DNA of 21,652 bases from a virus. The stretch spans positions 1 through 21,652 of IMG/VR virus record IMGVR_UViG_3300025168_000793. One strand, 5' to 3'. This document shows positions 1 through 7,492 of this stretch, piece after piece. The position numbers and the translations under genes were made by a program. Under the pieces are notes generated by a model that was not told the DNA's origin, ran no database searches, and saw nothing but the letters and a program-made list of their open reading frames with translations. Numbering within the stretch: position 1 is the first letter of the stretch; the number at the start of each line of letters is the position of its first letter.

Positions 1-43
1 CTAGATGCAGAGAATTGTTTGTACGATATAGAAAGGAAAGAAC

Positions 44-541
44 ATGAATAGATTTATTATAGAAGAGTCACCACAAAAGATTGCACAATCTTTATGCGAC
101 CAACACATAGTCAAGATGCCATTAGAAGAAGCACAGATGTTATGTACTGCACTGTGGCATGTTGCACCTAAGTATGCAGAAGAGAAGAACTTATATAAAC
201 CTGTGCATCAGAAACATCCTTGTACCCTATGGGCTATGAAGAGTCATACCAATTATAAGTTTGCTTTTAGATTGTATCATCATATGCTAGAAGAATATAC
301 AAATAGGTATGGTAGAATACACGGAGCAAAAAAACATTACAATTCTTTGATGAATGGTGTATCTTTAATACCTGAAGGTCAGATAACACAACACCCACAA
401 TGTTTTAGTGGGATGGATGATTTAAAAACGGATGAGTTCTTTCCAATAAAAGCATATCGTAAATTTTATATTGTTGACAAGTTAAGATTTGCAAGGTATA
501 AGTATACAGATAAACCCAAATGGTTACAGGAGATAGCCTAA
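44..541 (+). CDS. Conserved phage protein of unknown function
   Basis: A 165-residue protein of a type I recall from marine and cyanobacterial phages, without an established activity that I can name. Visible conserved-looking residues are Cys18-x2-His21-x2-Lys24, then Glu28 and Gln31, then His55-x2-His58-Pro-Cys60 and Trp63, followed by an EYTNRYG segment. Such Cys/His pairs could bind metal or be catalytic, but this is inference. Some related phage proteins have been labelled pyrimidine-dimer glycosylase; I cannot confirm that here. There is no signal peptide or membrane segment. The start at 44 follows an AGGAAAG ribosome site at about 34-40. The stop TAA (539-541) shares its last base with the ATG of the methyltransferase gene, so the two are likely translated together. 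Confidence 0.8.
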   Translation: MNRFIIEESPQKIAQSLCDQHIVKMPLEEAQMLCTALWHVAPKYAEEKNLYKPVHQKHPCTLWAMKSHTNYKFAFRLYHHMLEEYTNRYGRIHGAKKHYNSLMNGVSLIPEGQITQHPQCFSGMDDLKTDEFFPIKAYRKFYIVDKLRFARYKYTDKPKWLQEIA

Positions 542-1704
542 TGATTAAGTACAATAACTATTATGCATCAGAGTTAGACAAGCATCCAATAGCTATAACA
601 CAATATCAACACCCAAATACTATACAACTAGGAGATGTTAATAGTATTGATGTTTATAATGATAAGTATAGTGATGTAGATTTACTGTTAGCAGGTTCAC
701 CTTGTACATCATTCTCTGTTGCAGGAAAACGAGATGGTTTCAAAGCAGAAAGTGGACAGTTATTCTACAGATTTGTTGATGCACTCAAAGCAATCAAACC
801 TAAATACTTTCTACTTGAAAACGTCAAGATGTCTAAGGCAAATCAGGACATCATGGTAGATGCAATAAGAGAGGTAGTAGGAGACACCTTTGGTGTACAC
901 ATAGTCAATAGTGCATTAAAAAGTGGGCAGAATAGAGTAAGAATGTATGTCACAAACATACCATTTGATCCATCTAAAATAGAAGATGAGGGCATTGTAC
1001 TAGGAGATGTACTAGAAGAAGATGGTATCTCCAATCCCTTGATGACCAACAAAAATGGCAAGTCGCATTGTCTTACGGCACGATATAATGGTGCAGTATG
1101 GTGGAATAGTATTGAACGTAAGCAACGTACTATGGTGCAGATAGGTGAAACGGCAGAGATAAAAGGATATGATATACTCAAAAGAGTCTACTCTCCTAGT
1201 GGGAAGTCTCCCACTCTTACTACTATGGGTGGTGGGCATAGAGAACCTAAAGTAGCTACGTTCAATCCTAAAGGTGGTCGTATTGTTAACCGTAGACTTG
1301 ATAAGTTGGGTGTACGAAAAGACAATCAATTAGAGATACCTTTTACAGAAAAGATTGAAGTTAGGGAAGATGATAAAACAAATTGTTTAAGTACCATTCA
1401 AAAAGATAACATAGTTGTAGATGATTTAAGATGGAGAAAGTTATTGGTTACAGAAATGGAATCATTACAAACTTTACCTAGAGAGTATACATCTATGGGT
1501 AGGTATAGAAAAGAAGGAGAAAAGTCTATAGCCTATATGCCTGTTGCTAAATCTAATCGAATGAAAGCGATTGGTAATGGGTGGACAGTAGCCATCATCA
1601 AAGAAATATTCAAAGGTATTGATGGTGATTTAAGAGATGTTATGTCATTGTTTGATGGCATATCATGTGGACAACAAGCACTAAAAACAACCAAAAGGAA
1701 CTAA
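541..1704 (+). CDS. DNA (cytosine-5) methyltransferase, circularly permuted
   Basis: C5-methyltransferase of 387 residues that would transfer a methyl group from S-adenosylmethionine to cytosine in DNA. Visible motifs in order: motif II-like YYASELD near residues 7-14, motif IV GSPC with catalytic Cys55, motif VI ENV 93-95, motif VIII QNRVR 130-134, a target-recognition region containing the phage-typical SPTLTTMGGGHREPK segment, motif IX around LLVTEMESLQ, motif X AIGNGWTV 343-350. The SAM-binding motif I, normally at the N-terminus, is here the last part of the protein: VMSLFDGISCGQQAL at 367-381, six residues before the stop. The chain therefore starts just after where motif I normally ends. 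The ATG at 541 is chosen because AGGAGA lies at 528-533. An in-frame ATG at 520 would lie inside the preceding gene and would still add no motif I. No cognate restriction enzyme is visible, so it is probably an orphan enzyme protecting phage DNA. Confidence 0.93.
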   Translation: MIKYNNYYASELDKHPIAITQYQHPNTIQLGDVNSIDVYNDKYSDVDLLLAGSPCTSFSVAGKRDGFKAESGQLFYRFVDALKAIKPKYFLLENVKMSKANQDIMVDAIREVVGDTFGVHIVNSALKSGQNRVRMYVTNIPFDPSKIEDEGIVLGDVLEEDGISNPLMTNKNGKSHCLTARYNGAVWWNSIERKQRTMVQIGETAEIKGYDILKRVYSPSGKSPTLTTMGGGHREPKVATFNPKGGRIVNRRLDKLGVRKDNQLEIPFTEKIEVREDDKTNCLSTIQKDNIVVDDLRWRKLLVTEMESLQTLPREYTSMGRYRKEGEKSIAYMPVAKSNRMKAIGNGWTVAIIKEIFKGIDGDLRDVMSLFDGISCGQQALKTTKRN

Positions 1705-1705
1705 T

Positions 1706-1999
1706 ATGAAAGATACAAATAAAAAGTTTACAGTTAATTTAGATATGAAAGATATTTTAGTTACAGAGGAACAGCGAATGAAATTTTTATTTTTATTCAA
1801 CAAACTACATGATACCTTACAATATGTACATGGTTGTAGTGACATAACTCTATCACAGATAGCAAGTCTAGAGGAATTAAAATGTCATATGCATAAAGCA
1901 TTAAAGTTTTCTCCACAGAGAGATAAGGATGGTATCGGTTCAAATTGGTATAATGATTGGGTCTTATCGTCAGATGAAACGGCATACAAAGATGACTAG
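1706..1999 (+). CDS. Hypothetical protein, 97 aa
   Basis: I do not recognise this gene. It encodes 97 residues, mixed charged and hydrophobic, with no membrane segment and no clear motif. A central stretch (about residues 22-60) looks helical, with FLFLFNKLHDTLQYV followed by SLEELKCHMHKAL. It starts one base after the methyltransferase stop, with AAAAGGAA at 1693-1700 as a good ribosome site. Its last bases overlap the proposed start of the integrase by 8 bp, so it sits in the same message as methyltransferase and integrase. It could be a small accessory to either neighbour, such as an excisionase or regulator, but nothing in the sequence shows that. Confidence 0.7.
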   Translation: MKDTNKKFTVNLDMKDILVTEEQRMKFLFLFNKLHDTLQYVHGCSDITLSQIASLEELKCHMHKALKFSPQRDKDGIGSNWYNDWVLSSDETAYKDD

Positions 2000-3137
2000 A
2001 GCATTACCAAAATATGTATCCAAAAGAAAACAAGCAGATGGGTTAGAACATTATCGCTTTAATCCATCTCAAAAGTATATAGACATGGGTATTGTTAAAC
2101 GAATGTCTCTAGGTGCAGATTATAGTAAAGCTATACTTGATGCCGATGAAATGAACTCTATAATAGATGAATATGAATCCTGTCAAGTAGTCGATACTAA
2201 ATCTAATCTACAAGATTTGTTTAACAACTACATACAATCAAATGATTTTAGTATGTTAAGAGATAAGACACAGAAAGATTATATCTATAACCTTAAAACT
2301 CTATTAGAGACGGATTACATGGGTAGAATTAAGTTAGGTAGTATAACAACACCTATGATGAAGAAAGCCTATGAGAAGTGGGTTAAAAGAGGAATATCTT
2401 TTGCTAATCATATCATGGCAGTTGCCAATACTTTATTCTCTTATGCAATAGAGATGGGATATACACAGATAAATCCTTGTCGAGATGTCAAACGTAAAAT
2501 GACGGAGTGCGACAGAATTATATGGACAAATGAAGAAGTTAAACAGTTTTTAAATGTTGCCTATAGTGAATTTAAGTATAGGAGTATTGGTTTAATTGTC
2601 CACATGGCATACGAATGGGGTCAACGAATTGGTGATATGCGATTATTGCATTGGAGTAACATACAATTTGATACTCAGAGACTCTATCTTAAACAATCAA
2701 AGAAAAGAAAAGAAGTTTTTTTACCTATCAATGATAATTTATTTAGAGTGTTGCAAAAACAACACAGTGATTTTGGTTTTCAAGACTATGTAGCACCAAG
2801 ACCCTACCCTATTAATGACGGATATCGACCATATTTATTGCAGAATGTATCCAAAGCAGGTAAAAGAGTTATGGACAAGGCAGGTCTACGAAAAGAGTTG
2901 CAACTCATGCATCTTAGAGCAACTGCCATAACTGAAATGAATGACTCAGGTGTAGACATTAATCAAATTATGTCTGTGTCAGGTCATGCTAATCCACAGA
3001 GTGTTAAACCATATATAAAGCATACTTTTACAAGTGCTAATTATGCATTAGAAAAAAGAAATGAAAATAAAACACTTGACAAGACATCAAATTCGTGGTA
3101 CAAGCATTCAAATGCCGACAAGGAAACAGTAGTATGA
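1992..3137 (+). CDS. int: Tyrosine recombinase / phage integrase
   Basis: Site-specific tyrosine recombinase of 381 residues, which would insert phage DNA into, or excise it from, a host chromosome. The N-terminal part (about 1-60) is basic. A core-binding helical domain follows (about 70-170, with FNNYIQSNDFS and KAYEKWVKRGISFANH). The catalytic domain shows Arg212 in GQRIGDMRLLHW, Arg309 in MHLRATAIT, His332 in SGHANPQS and the nucleophile Tyr341 in KPYIKHT, eight residues after that His gap. In the second box the usual H-x-x-R reads M-H-L-R, so the His is displaced by one position. The start at 1992 overlaps the preceding stop; upstream in-frame ATGs at 1929 and 1974 lie deep in the previous gene. 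The ribosome site is weak, suggesting translational coupling. The stop TGA overlaps the next ATG. No repressor or attachment site was recognised. Confidence 0.92.
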   Translation: MTRALPKYVSKRKQADGLEHYRFNPSQKYIDMGIVKRMSLGADYSKAILDADEMNSIIDEYESCQVVDTKSNLQDLFNNYIQSNDFSMLRDKTQKDYIYNLKTLLETDYMGRIKLGSITTPMMKKAYEKWVKRGISFANHIMAVANTLFSYAIEMGYTQINPCRDVKRKMTECDRIIWTNEEVKQFLNVAYSEFKYRSIGLIVHMAYEWGQRIGDMRLLHWSNIQFDTQRLYLKQSKKRKEVFLPINDNLFRVLQKQHSDFGFQDYVAPRPYPINDGYRPYLLQNVSKAGKRVMDKAGLRKELQLMHLRATAITEMNDSGVDINQIMSVSGHANPQSVKPYIKHTFTSANYALEKRNENKTLDKTSNSWYKHSNADKETVV

Positions 3138-3928
3138 TAGATATATATAAACATATAAATGGTATAGACATTAGTATGGGAGAAACAAAAAGAATGAATT
3201 GTCCTGTATGTAATGGTTATAAAACTTTTACAATTACAAGTAACATGGGTCAGAAACTATGGAACTGTTACAAAGCAAGTTGTAGTGTTGGTGGTAATGT
3301 GAAAGTAAACTTATCTGTAGATGAAATAAAACAAAGTTACACAGATGTAGATAATGCGAAAGAGAAGTTTGAGTTTCCTGAATATATTGTAGACTTTAAA
3401 AAGGAAGTGATAGATTTTATTGCACCTAAAAGATACCAAGAAATATATGAACAGTTTTGTATGCACGATATCCGTGAAGACAGAGCTGTATTTAAAGTGT
3501 ATAATAATGATGGAGATGTAGTAGATGCTGTAGGTAGAAGCATCTTTAACAGACTTCCTAAGTGGAAAAGGTATGGTAAAAGTAAACATCCATTTGTAAG
3601 AGGACAGTACAATGCTATGACAGGAGAGCGTAATATGACTTGTATATTAGTAGAGGATTGTATTAGTGCTTGTGTCGTGTCTAACTATGGTATTGCAGGA
3701 GTAGCATTACTAGGTACTAGCCTATTAGATGAACACAAAGATATTTTATCAACTTATTTTGATAAGGTGATTGTAGCATTAGACCCTGATGCACTACCAA
3801 AAACTTTGCAGATAGCGAAGGAATTAAAAGGTTGGGTAAAAGATGTCAAAGTTTTAAAGTTGACAGATGACTTAAAGTATGGTAAGAAGAGAGACATTAC
3901 TAAATTAAAGGAGATAGTATGGAACTAG
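3134..3928 (+). CDS. DNA primase (zinc finger plus TOPRIM, T7 gp4 N-terminal half)
   Basis: Primase of 264 residues, which would synthesise RNA primers for lagging-strand replication. An N-terminal zinc ribbon has Cys23-x2-Cys26 (CPVC) and Cys45-x4-Cys50 (CYKASC). The TOPRIM fold follows, with the catalytic Glu174 in ILVEDC and the metal-binding Asp217-x-Asp219 in ALDPDA. This corresponds to the primase half of T7 gp4, but the helicase half is a separate gene that starts inside its last 10 bp. The ATG at 3134 overlaps the integrase TGA (ATGA) and has AAGGAAA at about 3119-3125; an upstream in-frame ATG at 3095 would add 13 residues inside the integrase and is less likely. Confidence 0.9.
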   Translation: MIDIYKHINGIDISMGETKRMNCPVCNGYKTFTITSNMGQKLWNCYKASCSVGGNVKVNLSVDEIKQSYTDVDNAKEKFEFPEYIVDFKKEVIDFIAPKRYQEIYEQFCMHDIREDRAVFKVYNNDGDVVDAVGRSIFNRLPKWKRYGKSKHPFVRGQYNAMTGERNMTCILVEDCISACVVSNYGIAGVALLGTSLLDEHKDILSTYFDKVIVALDPDALPKTLQIAKELKGWVKDVKVLKLTDDLKYGKKRDITKLKEIVWN

Positions 3929-5142
3929 CATTAGTAAGAAGCCTGATGGACAAAGATTTTTATGATGACCATCGTGGAGCAAGATGTCCTAATAGACTGT
4001 TTAGTAAAGATGTTAGGAAGGTAAAAGAAGTATTAGACCTAGCAATAGATAAGTATAATAGGTCTGTTACACCTGATGAAGTTGAAGCATTGTTTGTATC
4101 TAATAATCCATCAATGACTACGGCACAAAAGAACGCATTTCTTTCTATGTTTATGAAGATAAAGAAAGAACAATGTCTTGGTAAAGATGTAGCACAGGAT
4201 GTATTAGCAAAATTGTTTCAGCAGATTGTTGGAGAAGACATTGCTAATCTAGGATTTGATTATGTGAATGGAACGAAGGCAAACCTAGAACCTTTACGTA
4301 ATATATTAGAGCAGTATGGTGATGACTTTACACCTAATCTAAATATAGAATGGGATGATATAGATATCAAAACACTACTTGATAAGAATGACCTAGAAGC
4401 TAGATGGACATTCAATATACCATCTTTGACTAGAAAGGTAGAGGGTATCAATGCAGGACATCTTGTTGAGATAGGTGCTAGACCTAATACAGGTAAGACA
4501 TCTTTTCATGCATCTTTGATTGCATCCCCAAATGGATTTGCATCACAAGGTGCTAAATGTATTGTGTTATGTAATGAAGAAGGTAGTCACAGGGTGGGTG
4601 CAAGATACCTGACATCTGCTACAGGAATGACATTGCATGAAATTAAAAACAACCCAAAGAAAGCACACGACTTGTATTCAAAAGTCAAGGACAACATAAA
4701 AATAAAAGATAGTTCTATGCGAGATATGAATTGGGTAGAGTCTGTTGTTAAATCATTCAAGCCTGACATTGTTGTGTTAGATATGGGCGATAAGTTTGCT
4801 ACGACACAGGGATTTGCTAGAGCAGATGAAGCACTCAAAGCCTGTGCAGTTCATGCAAGACAGATAGCTAAACAATATGATTGTGCCATGCTCTATATGT
4901 CACAGCTATCTGCTGAAGCAGAAGGTAAGATTATTCTTAATCAAAGTATGATGGAAGGTAGTAGAACAGGAAAAGCTGCAGAAGCAGATTTGATGATACT
5001 GATAGCAAAGAACCCACCTGTAGAAGGACAGGATGAAGAAGATGCACAGAGACATTTAAATATTGTCAAGAATAAACTGTCAGGTTGGCATGGTAATGTT
5101 CACTGTGAATTAGAATATAAAACAGCTAGATACATAGCTTAA
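3919..5142 (+). CDS. DnaB/T7 gp4-type replicative DNA helicase
   Basis: Hexameric RecA-fold replicative helicase of 407 residues that unwinds DNA ahead of the polymerase. The N-terminal about 150 residues look like a DnaB-type helical domain (MELALVRSLMDKDFYDD at the start). The ATPase core has a Walker A loop GARPNTGKTS at 186-195, Walker B-like IVVLD ending at Asp288, a helicase-type YMSQLSAEAEG segment, and a final basic region NKLSGWHG. It overlaps the primase gene by 10 bp, and AAAGGAGA at 3907-3914 gives a strong ribosome site four bases before the ATG. Primase and helicase made as separate, coupled products would replace the single bifunctional T7 gp4. Confidence 0.92.
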   Translation: MELALVRSLMDKDFYDDHRGARCPNRLFSKDVRKVKEVLDLAIDKYNRSVTPDEVEALFVSNNPSMTTAQKNAFLSMFMKIKKEQCLGKDVAQDVLAKLFQQIVGEDIANLGFDYVNGTKANLEPLRNILEQYGDDFTPNLNIEWDDIDIKTLLDKNDLEARWTFNIPSLTRKVEGINAGHLVEIGARPNTGKTSFHASLIASPNGFASQGAKCIVLCNEEGSHRVGARYLTSATGMTLHEIKNNPKKAHDLYSKVKDNIKIKDSSMRDMNWVESVVKSFKPDIVVLDMGDKFATTQGFARADEALKACAVHARQIAKQYDCAMLYMSQLSAEAEGKIILNQSMMEGSRTGKAAEADLMILIAKNPPVEGQDEEDAQRHLNIVKNKLSGWHGNVHCELEYKTARYIA

Positions 5143-5152
5143 AGGAGATACT

Positions 5153-5407
5153 ATGATAAAAAAATATATTTTAGCAAGGGAATATGATGAAGAAGGTTTT
5201 GATTATGATGGAGCAGGAGATTATATCTATACTGCTACAAACTATAGAGAACATGAAACTAAAGAAGAAGCCTTAAAAGACCTACAAAAAAATATATACT
5301 ATGATGATTTTGGTAGGTATAGACATAAAAAGAAAAAACCTAATTTTAGTAGCATAGAAGAGTATTGTAAAGAGTTTGACTTTCGTTTGTATGAAAGAAA
5401 GATATAG
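5153..5407 (+). CDS. Hypothetical protein, 84 aa, Tyr/Asp/Lys-rich
   Basis: I do not recognise this gene. The 84-residue product is very rich in tyrosine, aspartate, glutamate and lysine (for example EYDEEGFDYDGAGDYIY near the N-terminus and HKKKKPNF in the middle). There is no membrane segment or cysteine motif. It lies between helicase and DNA polymerase in the same direction, with one of the best ribosome sites of the window (AAAGGAGA, 5141-5148, four bases before the ATG), so it is probably well translated. It ends two bases before the polymerase start. A small replication accessory or host-interaction protein is possible but unsupported. Confidence 0.75.
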   Translation: MIKKYILAREYDEEGFDYDGAGDYIYTATNYREHETKEEALKDLQKNIYYDDFGRYRHKKKKPNFSSIEEYCKEFDFRLYERKI

Positions 5408-5409
5408 AT

Positions 5410-7461
5410 ATGAAACTAGTACTTGATGTAGAGAACACAGTTACGGATAGAGATGGTAAGAAACATTTTGATCCATTTGAACCAACAAATAAGTTAGTTA
5501 TGGTTGGTTGTCTGACAGAAGAAGGTGAAGAACATTTATATAGGTTTGATGATTATGTGTTTGGAACACACTGTGTCGGTACAAAGCAGAAGATACAAGA
5601 TTTATTAGACAAAGCAACTGTACTGATAGGACATAATATTGTACACGATTTACTTTGGTTATGGGAATCAGGATATGAATATACAGGCGATGTATTTGAT
5701 ACTATGCTAGGAGAATATGTACTACAGTGTGGTCAGAAGAAACCTCTGTCTCTTGAAGCATGTGCTGAAAGATATAATTTAGATACAAAGAAACAAGACA
5801 CACTTAAAAAGTATTTAAAAGATGGCTACGGAGTAGATGAAATACCAAAGGAAGAGTTATCGTCTTACCTATCAGCAGACTTAAAAGCGACACAGGAGTT
5901 ATACAATGAGATTACTAAAAAACTTGCTACCGAAGAATATTCTAGACTTAACGATACAGTCAATCTTACTAATAGTGTTGCCCTCACTTTGGCTAATATA
6001 TATAGCAATGGTTTTTCTGTTGACATAGATGAATTGAATAGAGTTAGAGAAGAGTTTACAAATGAAAGAAAACAGATAGAAGAATACCTAAAGAAAGAAG
6101 TTGTCGATTTGATGGGTCACACACCTATTAATTTAAATAGTCCTGAACAGTTATCTTCTGTAATATATAGTCGTAAACCCACAAGTAAAACAGAATGGTC
6201 TGTAATCTTCTCTCCCTATATGCCTATTAAAGGTTACAGGGAAAAGGTTAAAGATAATTCTACTATTGTGTATAAAACAGAAGCAAAGAAATGTACTACC
6301 TGTAATGGTGCAGGTTCAATAAGAAAGGTAAAGAAAGATGGAAAACCATATGCAAGACCCACAAAATGTTCTGTATGTAATAGTCTTGGGTATATGTTTA
6401 TACCTACTAATAAGGTAGCAGGACTAAAGTTCACACCACCTAATGCTAAATGGATATCAGCACATGGGTGGAGTACGAGTAAGACTAATCTTGAGTTTTT
6501 ATGCATGGTTGCTAAAGAAAAGAATATGAAACAAGCTGAAGAGTTTTTATCTAAAGTAATAAGATTATCAGCCCTTGACACATACCTATCTTCTTTTGTG
6601 GATGGCATACAAACTAATATAAAGCCTGATGGTAAGTTACATGTTAAGTTATTACAACATAGAACATCTACAGGAAGGTTTAGTGGAGCAGACCCTAACA
6701 TGCAGAACATGCCTAGAGGTGGCACGTTTCCTGTAAAGAGGGTGTTTGTTTCACGATGGGAAGGTGGCAAGATACTTGAAGCAGACTTTGCACAATTAGA
6801 GTTTAGAGCTGCTGCATATTTGTCACAGGATGAAACTGCAATAAAGGAGATAGAAAATGGTTTCGATGTTCATGCGTATACTGCTGAAGTTATTTCAAAG
6901 GCAGGACAGAAGACGGCTAGGCAAGAAGCAAAAGCCCACACGTTCGCCCCACTCTACGGAGCTACAGGGTTTGGGAGGACAACTGCTGAAGCAACGTATT
7001 ATAAACAGTTCACAGAAAAGTACAAAGGAATCGCATCTTGGCATTCCAGATTGGCTAAGGAGGTTTTAAATACAGGCAAGATAACTACACCATCAGGGAG
7101 ACAATTTTCTTTTCCTGATGTGAGAAGAAAGAGGGATGGTTCAGTAACTTACTTTACACAGATAAAGAATTATCCTGTACAATCATTTGCTACAGCAGAT
7201 ATTGTACCACTAATACTTATGTCTATTCATAAAAGATTGAAGTGGTGGAAATGTAAATCATGTGTTGTTAACAGTGTGCATGATTCTATAGTTATAGATG
7301 TACATCCTGATGAAATAGACTTTGTATTAGCCACAATAAAACAAGTCAATGGAGATATGAAAGTTGTAATAAATACACACTTTGATATAAATTTAAATGT
7401 TCCATTATTATTAGAAGCAAAAATAGGTAATAATTGGCTTGACACGAAAGATGTTATATGA
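5410..7461 (+). CDS. Family A DNA polymerase with DnaJ-like zinc insert
   Basis: Replicative DNA polymerase of 683 residues, T7/Pol I type. The 3'-5' exonuclease has Asp6-x-Glu8 (DVE), GHNIVHD at 74-80 and YLSAD at 153-157. Between exonuclease and palm lies an insert with two Cys-x2-Cys pairs, CTTCNGAG at 295-302 and CSVCNSLG at 320-327, resembling half of a DnaJ cysteine-rich domain. This arrangement is the hallmark described for HMO-2011-type phages. The polymerase domain shows motif A DFAQLEFR (459-466), motif B ending KAHTFAPLYG (508-517) and motif C VHDS with His624-Asp625. The residue equivalent to E. coli Phe762 is Phe512. No 5' nuclease domain is present. The ribosome site is weak (AAAGAAAG just upstream), and the gene starts two bases after the preceding stop. 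Confidence 0.95.
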   Translation: MKLVLDVENTVTDRDGKKHFDPFEPTNKLVMVGCLTEEGEEHLYRFDDYVFGTHCVGTKQKIQDLLDKATVLIGHNIVHDLLWLWESGYEYTGDVFDTMLGEYVLQCGQKKPLSLEACAERYNLDTKKQDTLKKYLKDGYGVDEIPKEELSSYLSADLKATQELYNEITKKLATEEYSRLNDTVNLTNSVALTLANIYSNGFSVDIDELNRVREEFTNERKQIEEYLKKEVVDLMGHTPINLNSPEQLSSVIYSRKPTSKTEWSVIFSPYMPIKGYREKVKDNSTIVYKTEAKKCTTCNGAGSIRKVKKDGKPYARPTKCSVCNSLGYMFIPTNKVAGLKFTPPNAKWISAHGWSTSKTNLEFLCMVAKEKNMKQAEEFLSKVIRLSALDTYLSSFVDGIQTNIKPDGKLHVKLLQHRTSTGRFSGADPNMQNMPRGGTFPVKRVFVSRWEGGKILEADFAQLEFRAAAYLSQDETAIKEIENGFDVHAYTAEVISKAGQKTARQEAKAHTFAPLYGATGFGRTTAEATYYKQFTEKYKGIASWHSRLAKEVLNTGKITTPSGRQFSFPDVRRKRDGSVTYFTQIKNYPVQSFATADIVPLILMSIHKRLKWWKCKSCVVNSVHDSIVIDVHPDEIDFVLATIKQVNGDMKVVINTHFDINLNVPLLLEAKIGNNWLDTKDVI

Positions 7462-7480
7462 TACAATTACAAACTCAACA

Positions 7481-7487
7481 AAGGAGA
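7481..7487 (+). promoter_or_regulatory. Ribosome binding site fixing the start at 7493
   Basis: The sequence AAGGAGA lies six bases before the ATG at 7493. It decides between that ATG and an in-frame upstream ATG at 7439, which lies inside the polymerase gene and has no comparable site. The same strong site recurs before the helicase, the 84-aa gene and the gene at 12399. Confidence 0.75.
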
Positions 7488-7492
7488 AAAAT

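Noticed and set aside
1-51. Possible 3' end of a gene entering from the left
   Set aside because: Two frames are open from base 1 (ending with TGA at 45-47 or TAG at 49-51) and 15 or so codons give no way to choose. The TGA frame would make an ATGA overlap with the gene at 44, but this alone is not enough.
520-540. Earlier ATG for the methyltransferase
   Set aside because: It adds only seven residues from within the preceding gene, restores no motif I and has no better ribosome site than the ATG at 541.
1937-1946. GGTTCAAATT, similar to a tRNA T-loop, close to the integrase start
   Set aside because: I considered it as an attP core copied from a tRNA gene, but the flanks do not form a T-stem and the C expected after the loop is T. 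It lies inside a coding frame, so chance is likelier.
2596-2793. 65-codon overlapping frame within the integrase
   Set aside because: It lies wholly inside the catalytic domain coding region in another frame, with no ribosome site and no motif.
6234-6770. Antisense open frame of 178 codons inside the DNA polymerase gene
   Set aside because: It lies opposite a well-conserved polymerase region, gives a low-complexity Leu/Ser/Phe-rich product and has no recognisable motif; it is a shadow of the real gene.
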